A stretch of DNA of 64,000 bases, taken from the NCBI RefSeq assembly GCF_051027545.1, contig NZ_CP194902.1, positions 124,001-188,000 of the forward strand. The letters are read 5' to 3'. A program made the translations under genes and the position numbers. Shown piece after piece: positions 41,723-50,902 of the stretch. The stretch comes from Methylocaldum sp002005105. Lineage in GTDB: Bacteria > Pseudomonadota > Gammaproteobacteria > Methylococcales > Methylococcaceae. Under the pieces are notes generated by a model. That model worked only from the letters and a program-made list of their open reading frames with translations. It had not been told where the DNA came from and searched no databases. The first letter of the stretch is position 1. Each line of letters starts with the position of its first letter.

Positions 41723-42079
41723 CTAAAACCCAAGCCCGGCTTCACGCGCGGCGTCAGCCAATGCTTTGACACGACCGTGATATTTGAATCCTGATCGATC
41801 GAAGGCCACATTTGATACTCCCGCCGACAGCGCCCGTTCCGCTATTAGCCTGCCAATCGCTTTGGCCGCCTCAACGTTTCCGGTCGACGCCAAGCTGGCC
41901 TTGATATCCGGCTGCAACGTAGATGCCGACGCGAGGACCAGCGCCCCATCGGCGCTCGTTACCTGTGCATAGATATGACGCGGCGTCCGATGGACGGTAA
42001 GCCGATTCACGCCTAATGACTTGATGATCGCTCTGGCTTTCGTCGCCCGCTTCAATCTCGCCGATTTCTTATCCATCAA
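41723..42079 (-). CDS. rplR: 50S ribosomal protein L18
   Basis: The 118-residue protein has the basic N-terminus (MDKKSARLKRATKARAIIKS) and the 5S-rRNA-binding core with VHRTPRHIYAQV and FDRSGFKYHGRVKALADAAR. L18 attaches 5S rRNA to the central protuberance together with L5. 4-nt spacer after rplF. Confidence 0.98.
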   Translation of the reverse strand: MMDKKSARLKRATKARAIIKSLGVNRLTVHRTPRHIYAQVTSADGALVLASASTLQPDIKASLASTGNVEAAKAIGRLIAERALSAGVSNVAFDRSGFKYHGRVKALADAAREAGLGF

Positions 42080-42083
42080 TCAC

Positions 42084-42617
42084 CTACTTCTTTTTCGCTT
42101 CTTTTCTGACGACTTCCTCTTCCGCGTATCGAACACCTTTTCCCTTATAAGGCTCCGGTGGTCGATATGCTCTGATGTCGGCAGCAACCTGACCCACCCG
42201 CTGTTTGTCGCACCCCTTGACCACAATCTCGGTCTGGGAGGGCGTTTCGATCGTAATACCCTCCGGAGCGGTAAGCTCAAGAGGGTGGGAAAATCCCAGC
42301 GAGAGACTCAATACGTCTCCTTTCGCTTGAGCCCTATAGCCAACGCCAACCATCGTCAATTTACGAGCGAAGCCAACGCTCACGCCCGTTACCATATTCG
42401 CAATGTTTGCACGCGTGCTACCAGCAAGCGCATTAGCTTGTCTATCGGCTTTATCGGCTAAAATCGATATATGACCGTCTGCGATTTCAACTCGAACTTT
42501 GGGACTCAAACTGCGAGTCAGCGCACCTTTAGCACCCTTTACGGTGATTACGTCACCGGAAATGCTAGCCTCCACTCCTTTCGGAAGAGCGACCGGATTT
42601 TTTGCTATTCTGGACAT
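42084..42617 (-). CDS. rplF: 50S ribosomal protein L6
   Basis: The 177-residue protein has two homologous L6 domains, beginning MSRIAKNPVALPKGVEASIS and with the C-terminal signature PEPYKGKGVRYAEE. L6 sits near the sarcin-ricin loop and the factor-binding site. It lies 20 nt after rpsH. Confidence 0.98.
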   Translation of the reverse strand: MSRIAKNPVALPKGVEASISGDVITVKGAKGALTRSLSPKVRVEIADGHISILADKADRQANALAGSTRANIANMVTGVSVGFARKLTMVGVGYRAQAKGDVLSLSLGFSHPLELTAPEGITIETPSQTEIVVKGCDKQRVGQVAADIRAYRPPEPYKGKGVRYAEEEVVRKEAKKK

Positions 42618-42637
42618 TGATAAGTCTCTATGCTCGA

Positions 42638-43033
42638 TTACGACACCAGACAGAGGACCTCGCCACCATGCCCACCCTCTCGTGCATCCTTGTCTGTCAT
42701 AACGCCTTTCGAGGTGGACACGATCGCCGTACCTAGCCCGCCCAGAATCAGGGGAAGCTTGTCTTTCGATCGGTAAATACGACGGCCGGGCTTACTGACG
42801 CGTTCGAACTGCTCGATAACGGGCTGCCCTTTGTAATACTTGAGCTGCACACAAAGCGAGGCCTTCCCGGCATCCTGGCTTACCTGATAATCCGTGATGT
42901 AGCCTTCGTCCTTCAATACGCGGCATACTGCGATTTTAACGTTCGACGACGGCATAACGACTTCGTTTTTTCCGGCGGCTTGCCCGTTTCTTATACGGAT
43001 GATCATATCAGCCAACGGATCGGTCATACTCAT
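42638..43033 (-). CDS. rpsH: 30S ribosomal protein S8
   Basis: The 131-residue protein starts MSMTDPLADMIIRIRNGQAA and ends with the RNA-binding signature STSKGVMTDKDAREGGHGGE. S8 is a primary 16S rRNA binder; in Escherichia coli it represses the spc operon by binding near the start of rplE. 61-nt spacer after rpsN, longer than the neighbouring gaps. Confidence 0.98.
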   Translation of the reverse strand: MSMTDPLADMIIRIRNGQAAGKNEVVMPSSNVKIAVCRVLKDEGYITDYQVSQDAGKASLCVQLKYYKGQPVIEQFERVSKPGRRIYRSKDKLPLILGGLGTAIVSTSKGVMTDKDAREGGHGGEVLCLVS

Positions 43034-43094
43034 TTCAAATTCTCCGTAAACAAAACGGTTGGGCTCAGACGGTGATTGGGTCGACGATCCACTC

Positions 43095-43400
43095 TTACCA
43101 GCTTGCCTTCGTCACGCCCGGCACATCGCCGCGCATAACCGACTCACGCAGCTTATTCCGTCCGAGACCGAACTTCCGATAGAACCCGTGCGGCCTACCG
43201 GTCAAACTGCACCGGTTGTGGAGGCGCGACGGCGACGCGTCTCTGGGGAGCTGTTGAAGCTTTAGTTGCGCTTGGTATTTCTCTTCATCCGTCGACGACA
43301 CACTCTGAACGATGGTTTTCAGCTCAGCCCGCTTTTTGTAGTGCTTGCTAACCAACGCTTGACGCTTCTTTTCTCGTGCGATCATAGATTTTTTTGCCAT
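43095..43400 (-). CDS. rpsN: 30S ribosomal protein S14
   Basis: The 101-residue protein is the long, zinc-free form of S14 (no C-x2-C pairs), with MAKKSMIAREKKRQALVSKH and the signature RCSLTGRPHGFYRKFGLGRN. It contrasts with L36 here, which keeps its zinc ligands. It follows rplE by 8 nt. Confidence 0.97.
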   Translation of the reverse strand: MAKKSMIAREKKRQALVSKHYKKRAELKTIVQSVSSTDEEKYQAQLKLQQLPRDASPSRLHNRCSLTGRPHGFYRKFGLGRNKLRESVMRGDVPGVTKASW

Positions 43401-43408
43401 TGCCGTTC

Positions 43409-43948
43409 CTATGTTCTAAACGGAAACTTAAACTGCTCCAACAGCGCACGGGCTTCGTCATCGCTGCCAGCCGAAGTCGTAATGGTTATGTCGATACCGC
43501 GTATAGCGTCGATTTTGTCGTAATCAATCTCGGGGAAGATGATCTGCTCCCGGACACCCATGCTATAGTTGCCACGACCGTCGAATGACCTTGGGCTCAA
43601 TCCGCGGAAATCTCGAATCCGCGGTATCGCTATATTGACAAGCCGATCCAAAAATTCATACATCCTATCACGCCGCAGCGTTACTTTGCAGCCTATGGGC
43701 ATGCCCTCTCTGATCTTGAACCCGGCGATTGACTTTCTGGCGATCGTTACGATGGGTTTTTGGCCGGAGATCTTTTGCAGGTCTTCCATCGCGTTCTGGA
43801 GTATCTTCTTGTCGGCTACGGCTTCGCCTACTCCCATATTAAGGGTGATCTTTTCCAGTCGCGGAACTTGCATTACCGATTGGTAGTTAAATCGCTTGAT
43901 CAGCTGCGGAACTACCTGTTCTTTGTAAATAGATTGAAGCCTAGCCAT
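43409..43948 (-). CDS. rplE: 50S ribosomal protein L5
   Basis: I chose the ATG at 43948 (MARLQSIYKEQVVPQLIKRF), giving the standard 179 residues; the frame continues seven codons further but without a family match. Visible motifs are LEKITLNMGVGEAVADKK and PIGCKVTLRRDRMYEFLDRL. L5 binds 5S rRNA and contacts P-site tRNA. It lies 17 nt after rplX. Confidence 0.97.
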   Translation of the reverse strand: MARLQSIYKEQVVPQLIKRFNYQSVMQVPRLEKITLNMGVGEAVADKKILQNAMEDLQKISGQKPIVTIARKSIAGFKIREGMPIGCKVTLRRDRMYEFLDRLVNIAIPRIRDFRGLSPRSFDGRGNYSMGVREQIIFPEIDYDKIDAIRGIDITITTSAGSDDEARALLEQFKFPFRT

Positions 43949-43965
43949 TTCTGTTATCCGCAAAA

Positions 43966-44283
43966 TCAAACGTCAATAACTTCGTTCGTGGACTTGAAAT
44001 AACGAACCTTTCTACCGTCGGCCAAAAGCTGAAAGCCCACTTTATCGGGTTTGTTTGTTCCCGGGTTATACAGTGCCACATTAGACCGGTGAATCGGCAT
44101 AGCCTTTTCAACTATTCCGCCATTTATTCCCCTCATCGGAATCGGTCTTTGGTGTTTCCGAACCAGGTTGATACCTTCGACGACGACCCGATCGTCCGAG
44201 GACACCGACAAGACCGCACCCCGCTTCCCTTTGTCTTTCCCGGTGAGCACTACAACTTGATCGCCTTTCTTAATCTTTCGCAT
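43966..44283 (-). CDS. rplX: 50S ribosomal protein L24
   Basis: The 105-residue protein has the KOW motif GDQVVVLTGKDKGKRGAVLS near the N-terminus and VEGINLVRKHQRPIP. L24 is an early assembly protein at the exit tunnel. It follows rplN by 16 nt. Confidence 0.98.
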   Translation of the reverse strand: MRKIKKGDQVVVLTGKDKGKRGAVLSVSSDDRVVVEGINLVRKHQRPIPMRGINGGIVEKAMPIHRSNVALYNPGTNKPDKVGFQLLADGRKVRYFKSTNEVIDV

Positions 44284-44299
44284 GACGCAAGGATCCTCG

Positions 44300-44668
44300 T
44301 TAAAGTACTTCAGGTGCGAGCGAAATGATCTTCATGAACTTTTCGGACCGCAGTTCTCGCGTAACCGGCCCGAAAATGCGCGTGCCGATGGGTTGATGCT
44401 GATTGTTAAGCAACACTGCCGCATTGCCGTCGAACCGGACAACCGATCCATCTGTCCGACGAACGCCTTTTCTTGTCCGCACAACCACGGCATTGTAAAC
44501 CTCGCCTTTCTTAACGCGTCCGCGAGGAATAGCATCCTTAACGCTAACCTTGATGATGTCGCCGATGTTTGCATACCGGCGATGCGAACCACCGAGCACC
44601 TTGATGCACATGACCTTTTTAGCGCCGCTGTTATCAGCCACATCCAGGTTGCTTTGCATCTGAATCAT
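44300..44668 (-). CDS. rplN: 50S ribosomal protein L14
   Basis: The 122-residue protein has MIQMQSNLDVADNSGAKKVM and the signature GRVKKGEVYNAVVVRTRKG. L14 contacts L19 and the 30S subunit and is the site bound by the silencing factor RsfS. It is the first gene of the spc-type segment, 40 nt after rpsQ. Confidence 0.98.
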   Translation of the reverse strand: MIQMQSNLDVADNSGAKKVMCIKVLGGSHRRYANIGDIIKVSVKDAIPRGRVKKGEVYNAVVVRTRKGVRRTDGSVVRFDGNAAVLLNNQHQPIGTRIFGPVTRELRSEKFMKIISLAPEVL

Positions 44669-44708
44669 CTTCGATACCCCTTATTTATTGCCGTTGCCCT
44701 TCTCGTTG

Positions 44709-44969
44709 TCATTTAGTCCGCTCGACCACTCTGTCCAGCATCCAAACCTTTTTCTTCGATAGCGGACGGCAGGAAGAAACAACTACGACGTCACCCTCGT
44801 GACACTCGTTATTCTCGTCATGGGCCAACACCTTGCTCGTTCGACGTACGAACTTTCCATAAACTGGATGAGATACCAACCGCTCCACCAGAACCGTGAT
44901 CGTCTTATCCATTTTGGAGCTGATAACTCTTCCCGTGATGGTACGGGACGTCTTGACTGTTTCGCTCAT
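44709..44969 (-). CDS. rpsQ: 30S ribosomal protein S17
   Basis: The 86-residue protein has the OB-fold core TITGRVISSKMDKTITVLVE and the signature GDVVVVSSCRPLSKKKVWML. It overlaps rpmC by 4 nt, as in other gammaproteobacteria. Confidence 0.98.
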   Translation of the reverse strand: MSETVKTSRTITGRVISSKMDKTITVLVERLVSHPVYGKFVRRTSKVLAHDENNECHEGDVVVVSSCRPLSKKKVWMLDRVVERTK

Positions 44970-45163
44970 ACTGAAAAGCTCTTTTCGGTTAGAACCGTAT
45001 TTACCCTGGCGATGTCCCGCCTAATCCCTTGCAGTTGATCCGATTTGGTTAATTGACCGGTAGCCTTTTGCATCCTGAGGTTAAAGCGCTCTCGGTGAAG
45101 TTCGAGCAGCATTTCTTTAAGTTCGCCCTCGGTTTTCGATCTAAGTTCGCTGGCTTTCATCAC
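44966..45163 (-). CDS. rpmC: 50S ribosomal protein L29
   Basis: The 65-residue two-helix protein has ELRSKTEGELKEMLLELHRE and MQKATGQLTKSDQLQGIRRD. It sits at the exit tunnel, where it helps dock trigger factor and SRP. It overlaps rplP and rpsQ by 4 nt each. Confidence 0.97.
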   Translation of the reverse strand: MMKASELRSKTEGELKEMLLELHRERFNLRMQKATGQLTKSDQLQGIRRDIARVNTVLTEKSFSV

Positions 45164-45573
45164 ATGACCGTCCGAAACGAAAAAGTTGTCTTTATCGGAA
45201 GCTTAGCTGCGGCAAGCTCGAACGCTTCACGCGCTAACTCTTCGCTCACTCCCTCAAGCTCGTAAAGCATCGTGCCAGGCTTTATCTCCGCGACCCAGTA
45301 CTCCACGCTTCCTTTTCCACTCCCCATTCGAACTTCGAGCGGCTTTTTCGATATCGGTTTATCGGGAAATACGCGAATCCACATCTTTCCACCACGCTTA
45401 ACATGTCGTGTGATAGCACGGCGCGCGGCTTCAACTTGCCTCGCAGTGATCCTTCCCCTCTCCACGGCCTTCAGACCAAACTCGCCGAAACTGACCCGGT
45501 TACCTTTGGTGGCGAGGCCTGTGTTTCTGCCTTTCTGCTGTTTTCTATATTTCGTTCTCTTCGGCTGCAACAT
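45160..45573 (-). CDS. rplP: 50S ribosomal protein L16
   Basis: The 137-residue protein has MLQPKRTKYRKQQKGRNTGL, RQVEAARRAITRHVKRGGKM and the conserved RMGSGKGSVEYWVAEIKPG. L16 organises the A-site side of the peptidyl transferase centre. It follows rpsC by 16 nt. Confidence 0.98.
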   Translation of the reverse strand: MLQPKRTKYRKQQKGRNTGLATKGNRVSFGEFGLKAVERGRITARQVEAARRAITRHVKRGGKMWIRVFPDKPISKKPLEVRMGSGKGSVEYWVAEIKPGTMLYELEGVSEELAREAFELAAAKLPIKTTFSFRTVM

Positions 45574-45589
45574 GGTCTACTAGCCCCGG

Positions 45590-46261
45590 TTATACCTCAG
45601 ATGAAGCGACGCCTTTGGATTCGCTTTCTCCGGTTGAAAAAACCTCGCCCTTGAAAATCCACACTTTCACTCCGATGACTCCGTAAGTTGTCTTCGCCTC
45701 GGCGAACCCATAGTCGATATCGGCACGAAAGGTGTGAAGAGGAACACGTCCCTCGCGGTACCACTCACTACGTGCAATTTCTGCGCCGTTCAGCCGCCCG
45801 CTTACGTTAATTTTCACTCCTTCGGCACCAAGCCGAAGAGTGTTGGTCACGGCGCGCTTCATCGCACGCCGGAACATGATTCGCTTTTCCAACTGCTGGG
45901 CAACGCCTTCCGCCACGAGTTGAGCGTCCAGTTCAGGTTTACGAATTTCCTCTACACTTACCTGAACGGGAATGCCCATCATCGATGACAACTCTCGACG
46001 CAAGGCATCGATATCCTCACCCTTCTTTCCAATGACTAGACCAGGTCTTGCCGTGTGGATGGTGATATGCGCATTGTTCGCCGGCCGGTTAATTTGGACA
46101 CGGCTGATCGATGCGTGTCCAAGTTTCCTTTTTAGGAACTCCCGTACCTTCAAGTCGTTGAAGAGAAACGCCGAGTAGTCCTTGCTGGACGCGTACCAGC
46201 GAGAGGTCCAATCTTTGATGTAGCCGAGCCGTATCCCGGTCGGATGAACTTTCTGCCCCAT
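45590..46261 (-). CDS. rpsC: 30S ribosomal protein S3
   Basis: The 223-residue protein starts MGQKVHPTGIRLGYIKDWTS, has a KH domain with ARPGLVIGKKGEDIDALRRE, and a C-terminal domain with VNVSGRLNGAEIARSEWYREG read as KINVSGRLNGAEIARSEW. S3 lines the mRNA entry and has helicase activity together with S4. It follows rplV by 9 nt. Confidence 0.98.
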   Translation of the reverse strand: MGQKVHPTGIRLGYIKDWTSRWYASSKDYSAFLFNDLKVREFLKRKLGHASISRVQINRPANNAHITIHTARPGLVIGKKGEDIDALRRELSSMMGIPVQVSVEEIRKPELDAQLVAEGVAQQLEKRIMFRRAMKRAVTNTLRLGAEGVKINVSGRLNGAEIARSEWYREGRVPLHTFRADIDYGFAEAKTTYGVIGVKVWIFKGEVFSTGESESKGVASSEV

Positions 46262-46270
46262 AAATATCCT

Positions 46271-46606
46271 TTATCGATGCTCTGAGACGTGAATCGTTAT
46301 ATGACATGTACGCTTGAGGACACGATTAGCACGCCCCTTGGCACGTGGCGACATGCGCTTCAGCGTAGGGCCCTCGGCCACTTCGATCACACTGACTAAC
46401 AACTCGTCCACGTCGGCGCCGTCGTTGTGCTCGGCGTTCGCTATCGCAGATTCCAGCACTTTCTTTAAAATTCGCGCAGATTTCTTCGTGCTATAGCTGA
46501 GTAAATCGATCGCCTTGTCGACCCTCAGTCCCCGAATTTGATCGGCCACCAACCTGCACTTTTGAGCAGATACGCGCGTATTGTTTAGCTTCGCTACCGT
46601 TGCCAT
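46271..46606 (-). CDS. rplV: 50S ribosomal protein L22
   Basis: The 111-residue protein has VSAQKCRLVADQIRGLRVDK and the beta-hairpin PTLKRMSPRAKGRANRVLKR that reaches the exit tunnel constriction, a known macrolide-resistance site. It lies 16 nt after rpsS. Confidence 0.98.
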   Translation of the reverse strand: MATVAKLNNTRVSAQKCRLVADQIRGLRVDKAIDLLSYSTKKSARILKKVLESAIANAEHNDGADVDELLVSVIEVAEGPTLKRMSPRAKGRANRVLKRTCHITIHVSEHR

Positions 46607-46622
46607 GTTTCACCGCCTCCAA

Positions 46623-46895
46623 TCACTTTGTCTTCTTGTCGGCTTGATGGCCTTTGTACGTTCGAGTCGGGGCAAACTCTCCAAGCTTGTGCCCCACCAT
46701 GTTGTCGGTCACGAGCACTGGAACGTGTTGGCGGCCATTGTGTACCGCCAAGGTGTATCCGATCATCTCAGGGATGATCATCGAACGGCGAGACCAAGTC
46801 TTTATGGGCTTTTTCGCCCCAGACTGCCCCATGTCCGCTACCTTTTTAAGTAGGTGATAATCGACAAACGGTCCCTTCTTAATCGAACGTGGCAC
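46623..46895 (-). CDS. rpsS: 30S ribosomal protein S19
   Basis: The 90-residue protein starts MPRSIKKGPFVDYHLLKKV and has the signature MVGHKLGEFAPTRTYKGHQA. S19 lies in the 30S head next to S13. It follows rplB by 18 nt. Confidence 0.98.
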   Translation of the reverse strand: MPRSIKKGPFVDYHLLKKVADMGQSGAKKPIKTWSRRSMIIPEMIGYTLAVHNGRQHVPVLVTDNMVGHKLGEFAPTRTYKGHQADKKTK

Positions 46896-46913
46896 GTCTT
46901 CTACCTCTCATAT

Positions 46914-47741
46914 CTATTTTTGCTTACGACCCCGCACGATCATGGCGTCGGTGCGTTTGTTGTTTCGCGTCTTATACCCTTTGGTTGGCGCACCCCATGG
47001 AGATACCGGGTGTCTGCCACCAGAAGTTCTACCTTCACCACCGCCGTGCGGGTGGTCGACGGGATTCATCGCCACGCCGCGCACGGTAGGCCGAATACCG
47101 CGCCATCGGGTAGCTCCAGCCTTACCTAAAGAAATCAAGTTATGTTCGTGATTTGAAACTTCACCGATCACGGCTTTGCATTCGGCAAGCACCTTGCGCA
47201 TCTCGCTCGACCGCAGGCGGATAGTTGCGTACGCACCCTCTTTTGCAACGAGTTGCGCGGACGCACCTCCGCTACGTGCTAGCTGAGCACCTTTTCCCGG
47301 CTTGAGCTCGATGCAGTGAATCAGCGTACCAATGGGGATGTTTCTAATCGGTAAACAGTTGCCAGGGCGTATGGGCGCATACTCCGATGAGACAACCTCG
47401 GCCCCGACGGTCACCCCTTTGGGCGCAATGACGTATCGCCGCTCGCCATCTTTGTAAACCACGAGCGCGATATGAGCTGTTCTATTCGGATCGTACTCTA
47501 TACGCTCAACTCGGCCGGGTATCTCCAGCTTGTCCCGTTTAAAGTCGATCACACGATAAAACTTTTTGTGGCCGCCGCCTTTATGACGCGTCGTCACTCG
47601 GCCTTGATTGTTTCGACCGGAATTTCTCGTCTTTTTTTCGACGAGACCTGCATAAGGCTTCCCCTTGTGAAGACCTTCTGTCCGTACTCGAACCACAAAC
47701 CGTGAACCGGCCGAGGTGGGTTTCGATTTAATTAGCGCCAT
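46914..47741 (-). CDS. rplB: 50S ribosomal protein L2
   Basis: I chose the ATG at 47741 (MALIKSKPTSAGSRFVVRV), giving 275 residues; an upstream in-frame TTG lacks support. The protein has the OB and SH3-like domains and the near-invariant C-terminal loop MNPVDHPHGGGEGRTSGG with the histidine implicated in peptidyl transfer. It lies 46 nt after rplW. Confidence 0.97.
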   Translation of the reverse strand: MALIKSKPTSAGSRFVVRVRTEGLHKGKPYAGLVEKKTRNSGRNNQGRVTTRHKGGGHKKFYRVIDFKRDKLEIPGRVERIEYDPNRTAHIALVVYKDGERRYVIAPKGVTVGAEVVSSEYAPIRPGNCLPIRNIPIGTLIHCIELKPGKGAQLARSGGASAQLVAKEGAYATIRLRSSEMRKVLAECKAVIGEVSNHEHNLISLGKAGATRWRGIRPTVRGVAMNPVDHPHGGGEGRTSGGRHPVSPWGAPTKGYKTRNNKRTDAMIVRGRKQK

Positions 47742-47787
47742 CTGAAATTCCCGCAATTATTTACTGTTCTATGTTCTCGCGTTTTTC

Positions 47788-48081
47788 CTACGCTACGGAC
47801 AGATCGATATCGAATCCCGGCTTCAGTTTCACGTACGCTTTTTTCCAGTCGGAACGTTTACCTATAAACCGCCCGGATCGCTTAACTTTTCCGCCCACAT
47901 TCAGGACATGAACCGAGGCCACCTTAACATTGAACATGAGTTCAACGGCCTCTTTAATCTGAGGTTTACTCGCGGTCCGTTTTACACGAAAAGCAACCTG
48001 ACCTGCTTTTTCAGCGGCCGCAGTGCTCTTTTCCGAAATAATTGGCGCCTCGATGACGCTCATTAGTTCCAGCTGTCTCAT
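47788..48081 (-). CDS. rplW: 50S ribosomal protein L23
   Basis: The 97-residue protein has VIEAPIISEKSTAAAEKAGQ and KPQIKEAVELMFNVKVASVH. L23 is the main docking site for trigger factor and SRP at the tunnel exit. It overlaps rplD by 4 nt. Confidence 0.98.
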   Translation of the reverse strand: MRQLELMSVIEAPIISEKSTAAAEKAGQVAFRVKRTASKPQIKEAVELMFNVKVASVHVLNVGGKVKRSGRFIGKRSDWKKAYVKLKPGFDIDLSVA

Positions 48082-48692
48082 GCTAGGCCGACCTCAAGTT
48101 GCTTTGCTGCTTGTGACGTCAAAATCACTTTCTCGCTATGTACGAGGGCCACCGGATTCACGGAGCTGGCAGTGCACACCAACACGTCTTGGAGATTCCG
48201 CGCAGCCAAGAACAAGTTTTCATCAAGCGCATCGGTAACAACCAACCCTCGCTTAAATCCGAGACCTTGAAGCTTCTGAAGAAACTCCTTTGTTTTAGGA
48301 GCCGAAGGATGAATATCATCGCTGATATACAACCGCCCTTGACGCAACAGCTCGGACAGAATCGACCGCATAGCAGCCCGGTACATCTTCTTGTTCAGTT
48401 TCTGTTCATAGGACCGGGGACGCGCTGCGAATGTAACACCGCCCGTACGCCAGAGAGGGCTTCGAGTTGTACCGGCACGAGCACGACCACTGCCTTTTTG
48501 TCGCCACGGCTTCGCACCGCCGCCGCTAACTTCTGAGCGCGTCTTTTGCGCTTTTGTACCGGATCGAGCTCCAGCGAAATACGCAACTACTAGCTGGTGA
48601 ACAAGAGAATCATTGTAATCCCGCCCAAACACTGCCTCGGAGACTTCGAGCGGCGTGCCGCCATCGACAGCCGATGGAATCTGCAACCCCAT
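48078..48692 (-). CDS. rplD: 50S ribosomal protein L4
   Basis: The 204-residue protein has the extended tunnel loop with RSEVSGGGAKPWRQKGSGRA and the globular fold with VTDALDENLFLAARNL. In Escherichia coli L4 represses the S10 operon through its leader. Here no such leader exists in front of rpsJ (4-nt gap to tuf), so that control is probably missing or placed elsewhere. It overlaps rplW by 4 nt. Confidence 0.97.
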   Translation of the reverse strand: MGLQIPSAVDGGTPLEVSEAVFGRDYNDSLVHQLVVAYFAGARSGTKAQKTRSEVSGGGAKPWRQKGSGRARAGTTRSPLWRTGGVTFAARPRSYEQKLNKKMYRAAMRSILSELLRQGRLYISDDIHPSAPKTKEFLQKLQGLGFKRGLVVTDALDENLFLAARNLQDVLVCTASSVNPVALVHSEKVILTSQAAKQLEVGLA

Positions 48693-48702
48693 ATTACCCT
48701 CT

Positions 48703-49341
48703 TTACTTCTTAACAGCCGGCTTAATTAAGACCTCGGCACCTTTCGCGCCTGGCACAGCCCCCTTGATCAGAAGCAACGAGCGCTCCTTATCAACCGCGC
48801 ACACCTTCAAACTTTGCACGGTGGTCGTGACACTACCAAGGTGTCCGGCCATTCGTTTGCCTTTAAAAACGCGACCAGGCGTTTGGTTCTGACCGATAGA
48901 ACCCGGCGCACGATGCGATAACGAGTTTCCGTGCGTAGCATCCTGGGTTCTGAAGTTGTGACGCTTAACCACACCCGCAAAACCTTTACCGATACTCATA
49001 CCCTGAACATCGACGTATTGCCCTTCCTGGAAAATGTCTACGCCCACCTCGGAGCCCACCGAGTATTGACCCGCATCGCCCTCTTCTACACGAAATTCCC
49101 ATAAACCGCGCCCAGCCTCGACACCCGCCTTAGCGTAGTGCCCGGCCTCCGGCCTGGACAAACGGGACCTCTTCTTAACCCCAGCGGTCACCTGAATCGC
49201 CCGGTAACCGTCTGTATCCAATGCCTTGACCTGCACGACGCGATTCGGCTCCACATGGATTACGGAAACCGGCACTGCGGAGCCGTCTTCGGCATAAATA
49301 CGGGTCATGCCGCACTTCCGCCCAACCAAACCTAACGCCAT
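48703..49341 (-). CDS. rplC: 50S ribosomal protein L3
   Basis: The 212-residue protein starts MALGLVGRKCGMTRIYAEDG and has the signature GKGFAGVVKRHNFRTQDATH, including the Gln region methylated by PrmB in relatives. L3 is an early 50S assembly protein reaching to the peptidyl transferase centre. It follows rpsJ by 18 nt. Confidence 0.98.
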   Translation of the reverse strand: MALGLVGRKCGMTRIYAEDGSAVPVSVIHVEPNRVVQVKALDTDGYRAIQVTAGVKKRSRLSRPEAGHYAKAGVEAGRGLWEFRVEEGDAGQYSVGSEVGVDIFQEGQYVDVQGMSIGKGFAGVVKRHNFRTQDATHGNSLSHRAPGSIGQNQTPGRVFKGKRMAGHLGSVTTTVQSLKVCAVDKERSLLLIKGAVPGAKGAEVLIKPAVKK

Positions 49342-49359
49342 CGATCGCTCCTAAATACG

Positions 49360-49671
49360 TCAATTCAACTTTATTTGTACGTCTACGCCGGCAGCAAGGT
49401 CGAGCTTCATCAAAGCGTCAACCGTTTTATCCGTCGGCTCAACGATGTCCATCAAACGCTTATGGGTCCTCAGTTCGTATTGGTCGCGCGCGTCTTTATT
49501 GACGTGTGGCGAGATGAGAACGGTGTAGCGCTCTTTTTTGGTCGGCAAGGGGATCGGTCCCAAAACCTGGGCACCGGTTCGCTTGGCCGTTTCAACGATT
49601 TCGCTGGCAGACTGATCGATCAGTCGATGATCAAACGCCTTCAGACGGATCCTGATTCGCTGTTTTTGCAC
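49360..49671 (-). CDS. rpsJ: 30S ribosomal protein S10 (NusE)
   Basis: The 103-residue protein starts at GTG 49671 (M-QKQRIRIRLKAFDHRLID). The length equals that of Escherichia coli S10 and GGAG lies 7 nt upstream, overlapping the end of tuf; the frame is open further up, but that part is antisense-like shadow of tuf. S10 also forms the NusB-NusE antitermination complex. Signature: KKERYTVLISPHVNKDARDQ. Confidence 0.96.
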   Translation of the reverse strand: MQKQRIRIRLKAFDHRLIDQSASEIVETAKRTGAQVLGPIPLPTKKERYTVLISPHVNKDARDQYELRTHKRLMDIVEPTDKTVDALMKLDLAAGVDVQIKLN

Positions 49672-49675
49672 AGAA

Positions 49676-50866
<1,191 letters not shown>

Positions 50867-50902
50867 GACCTGGATACCTCGCTACTTCTTATTTTCTAAA
50901 CA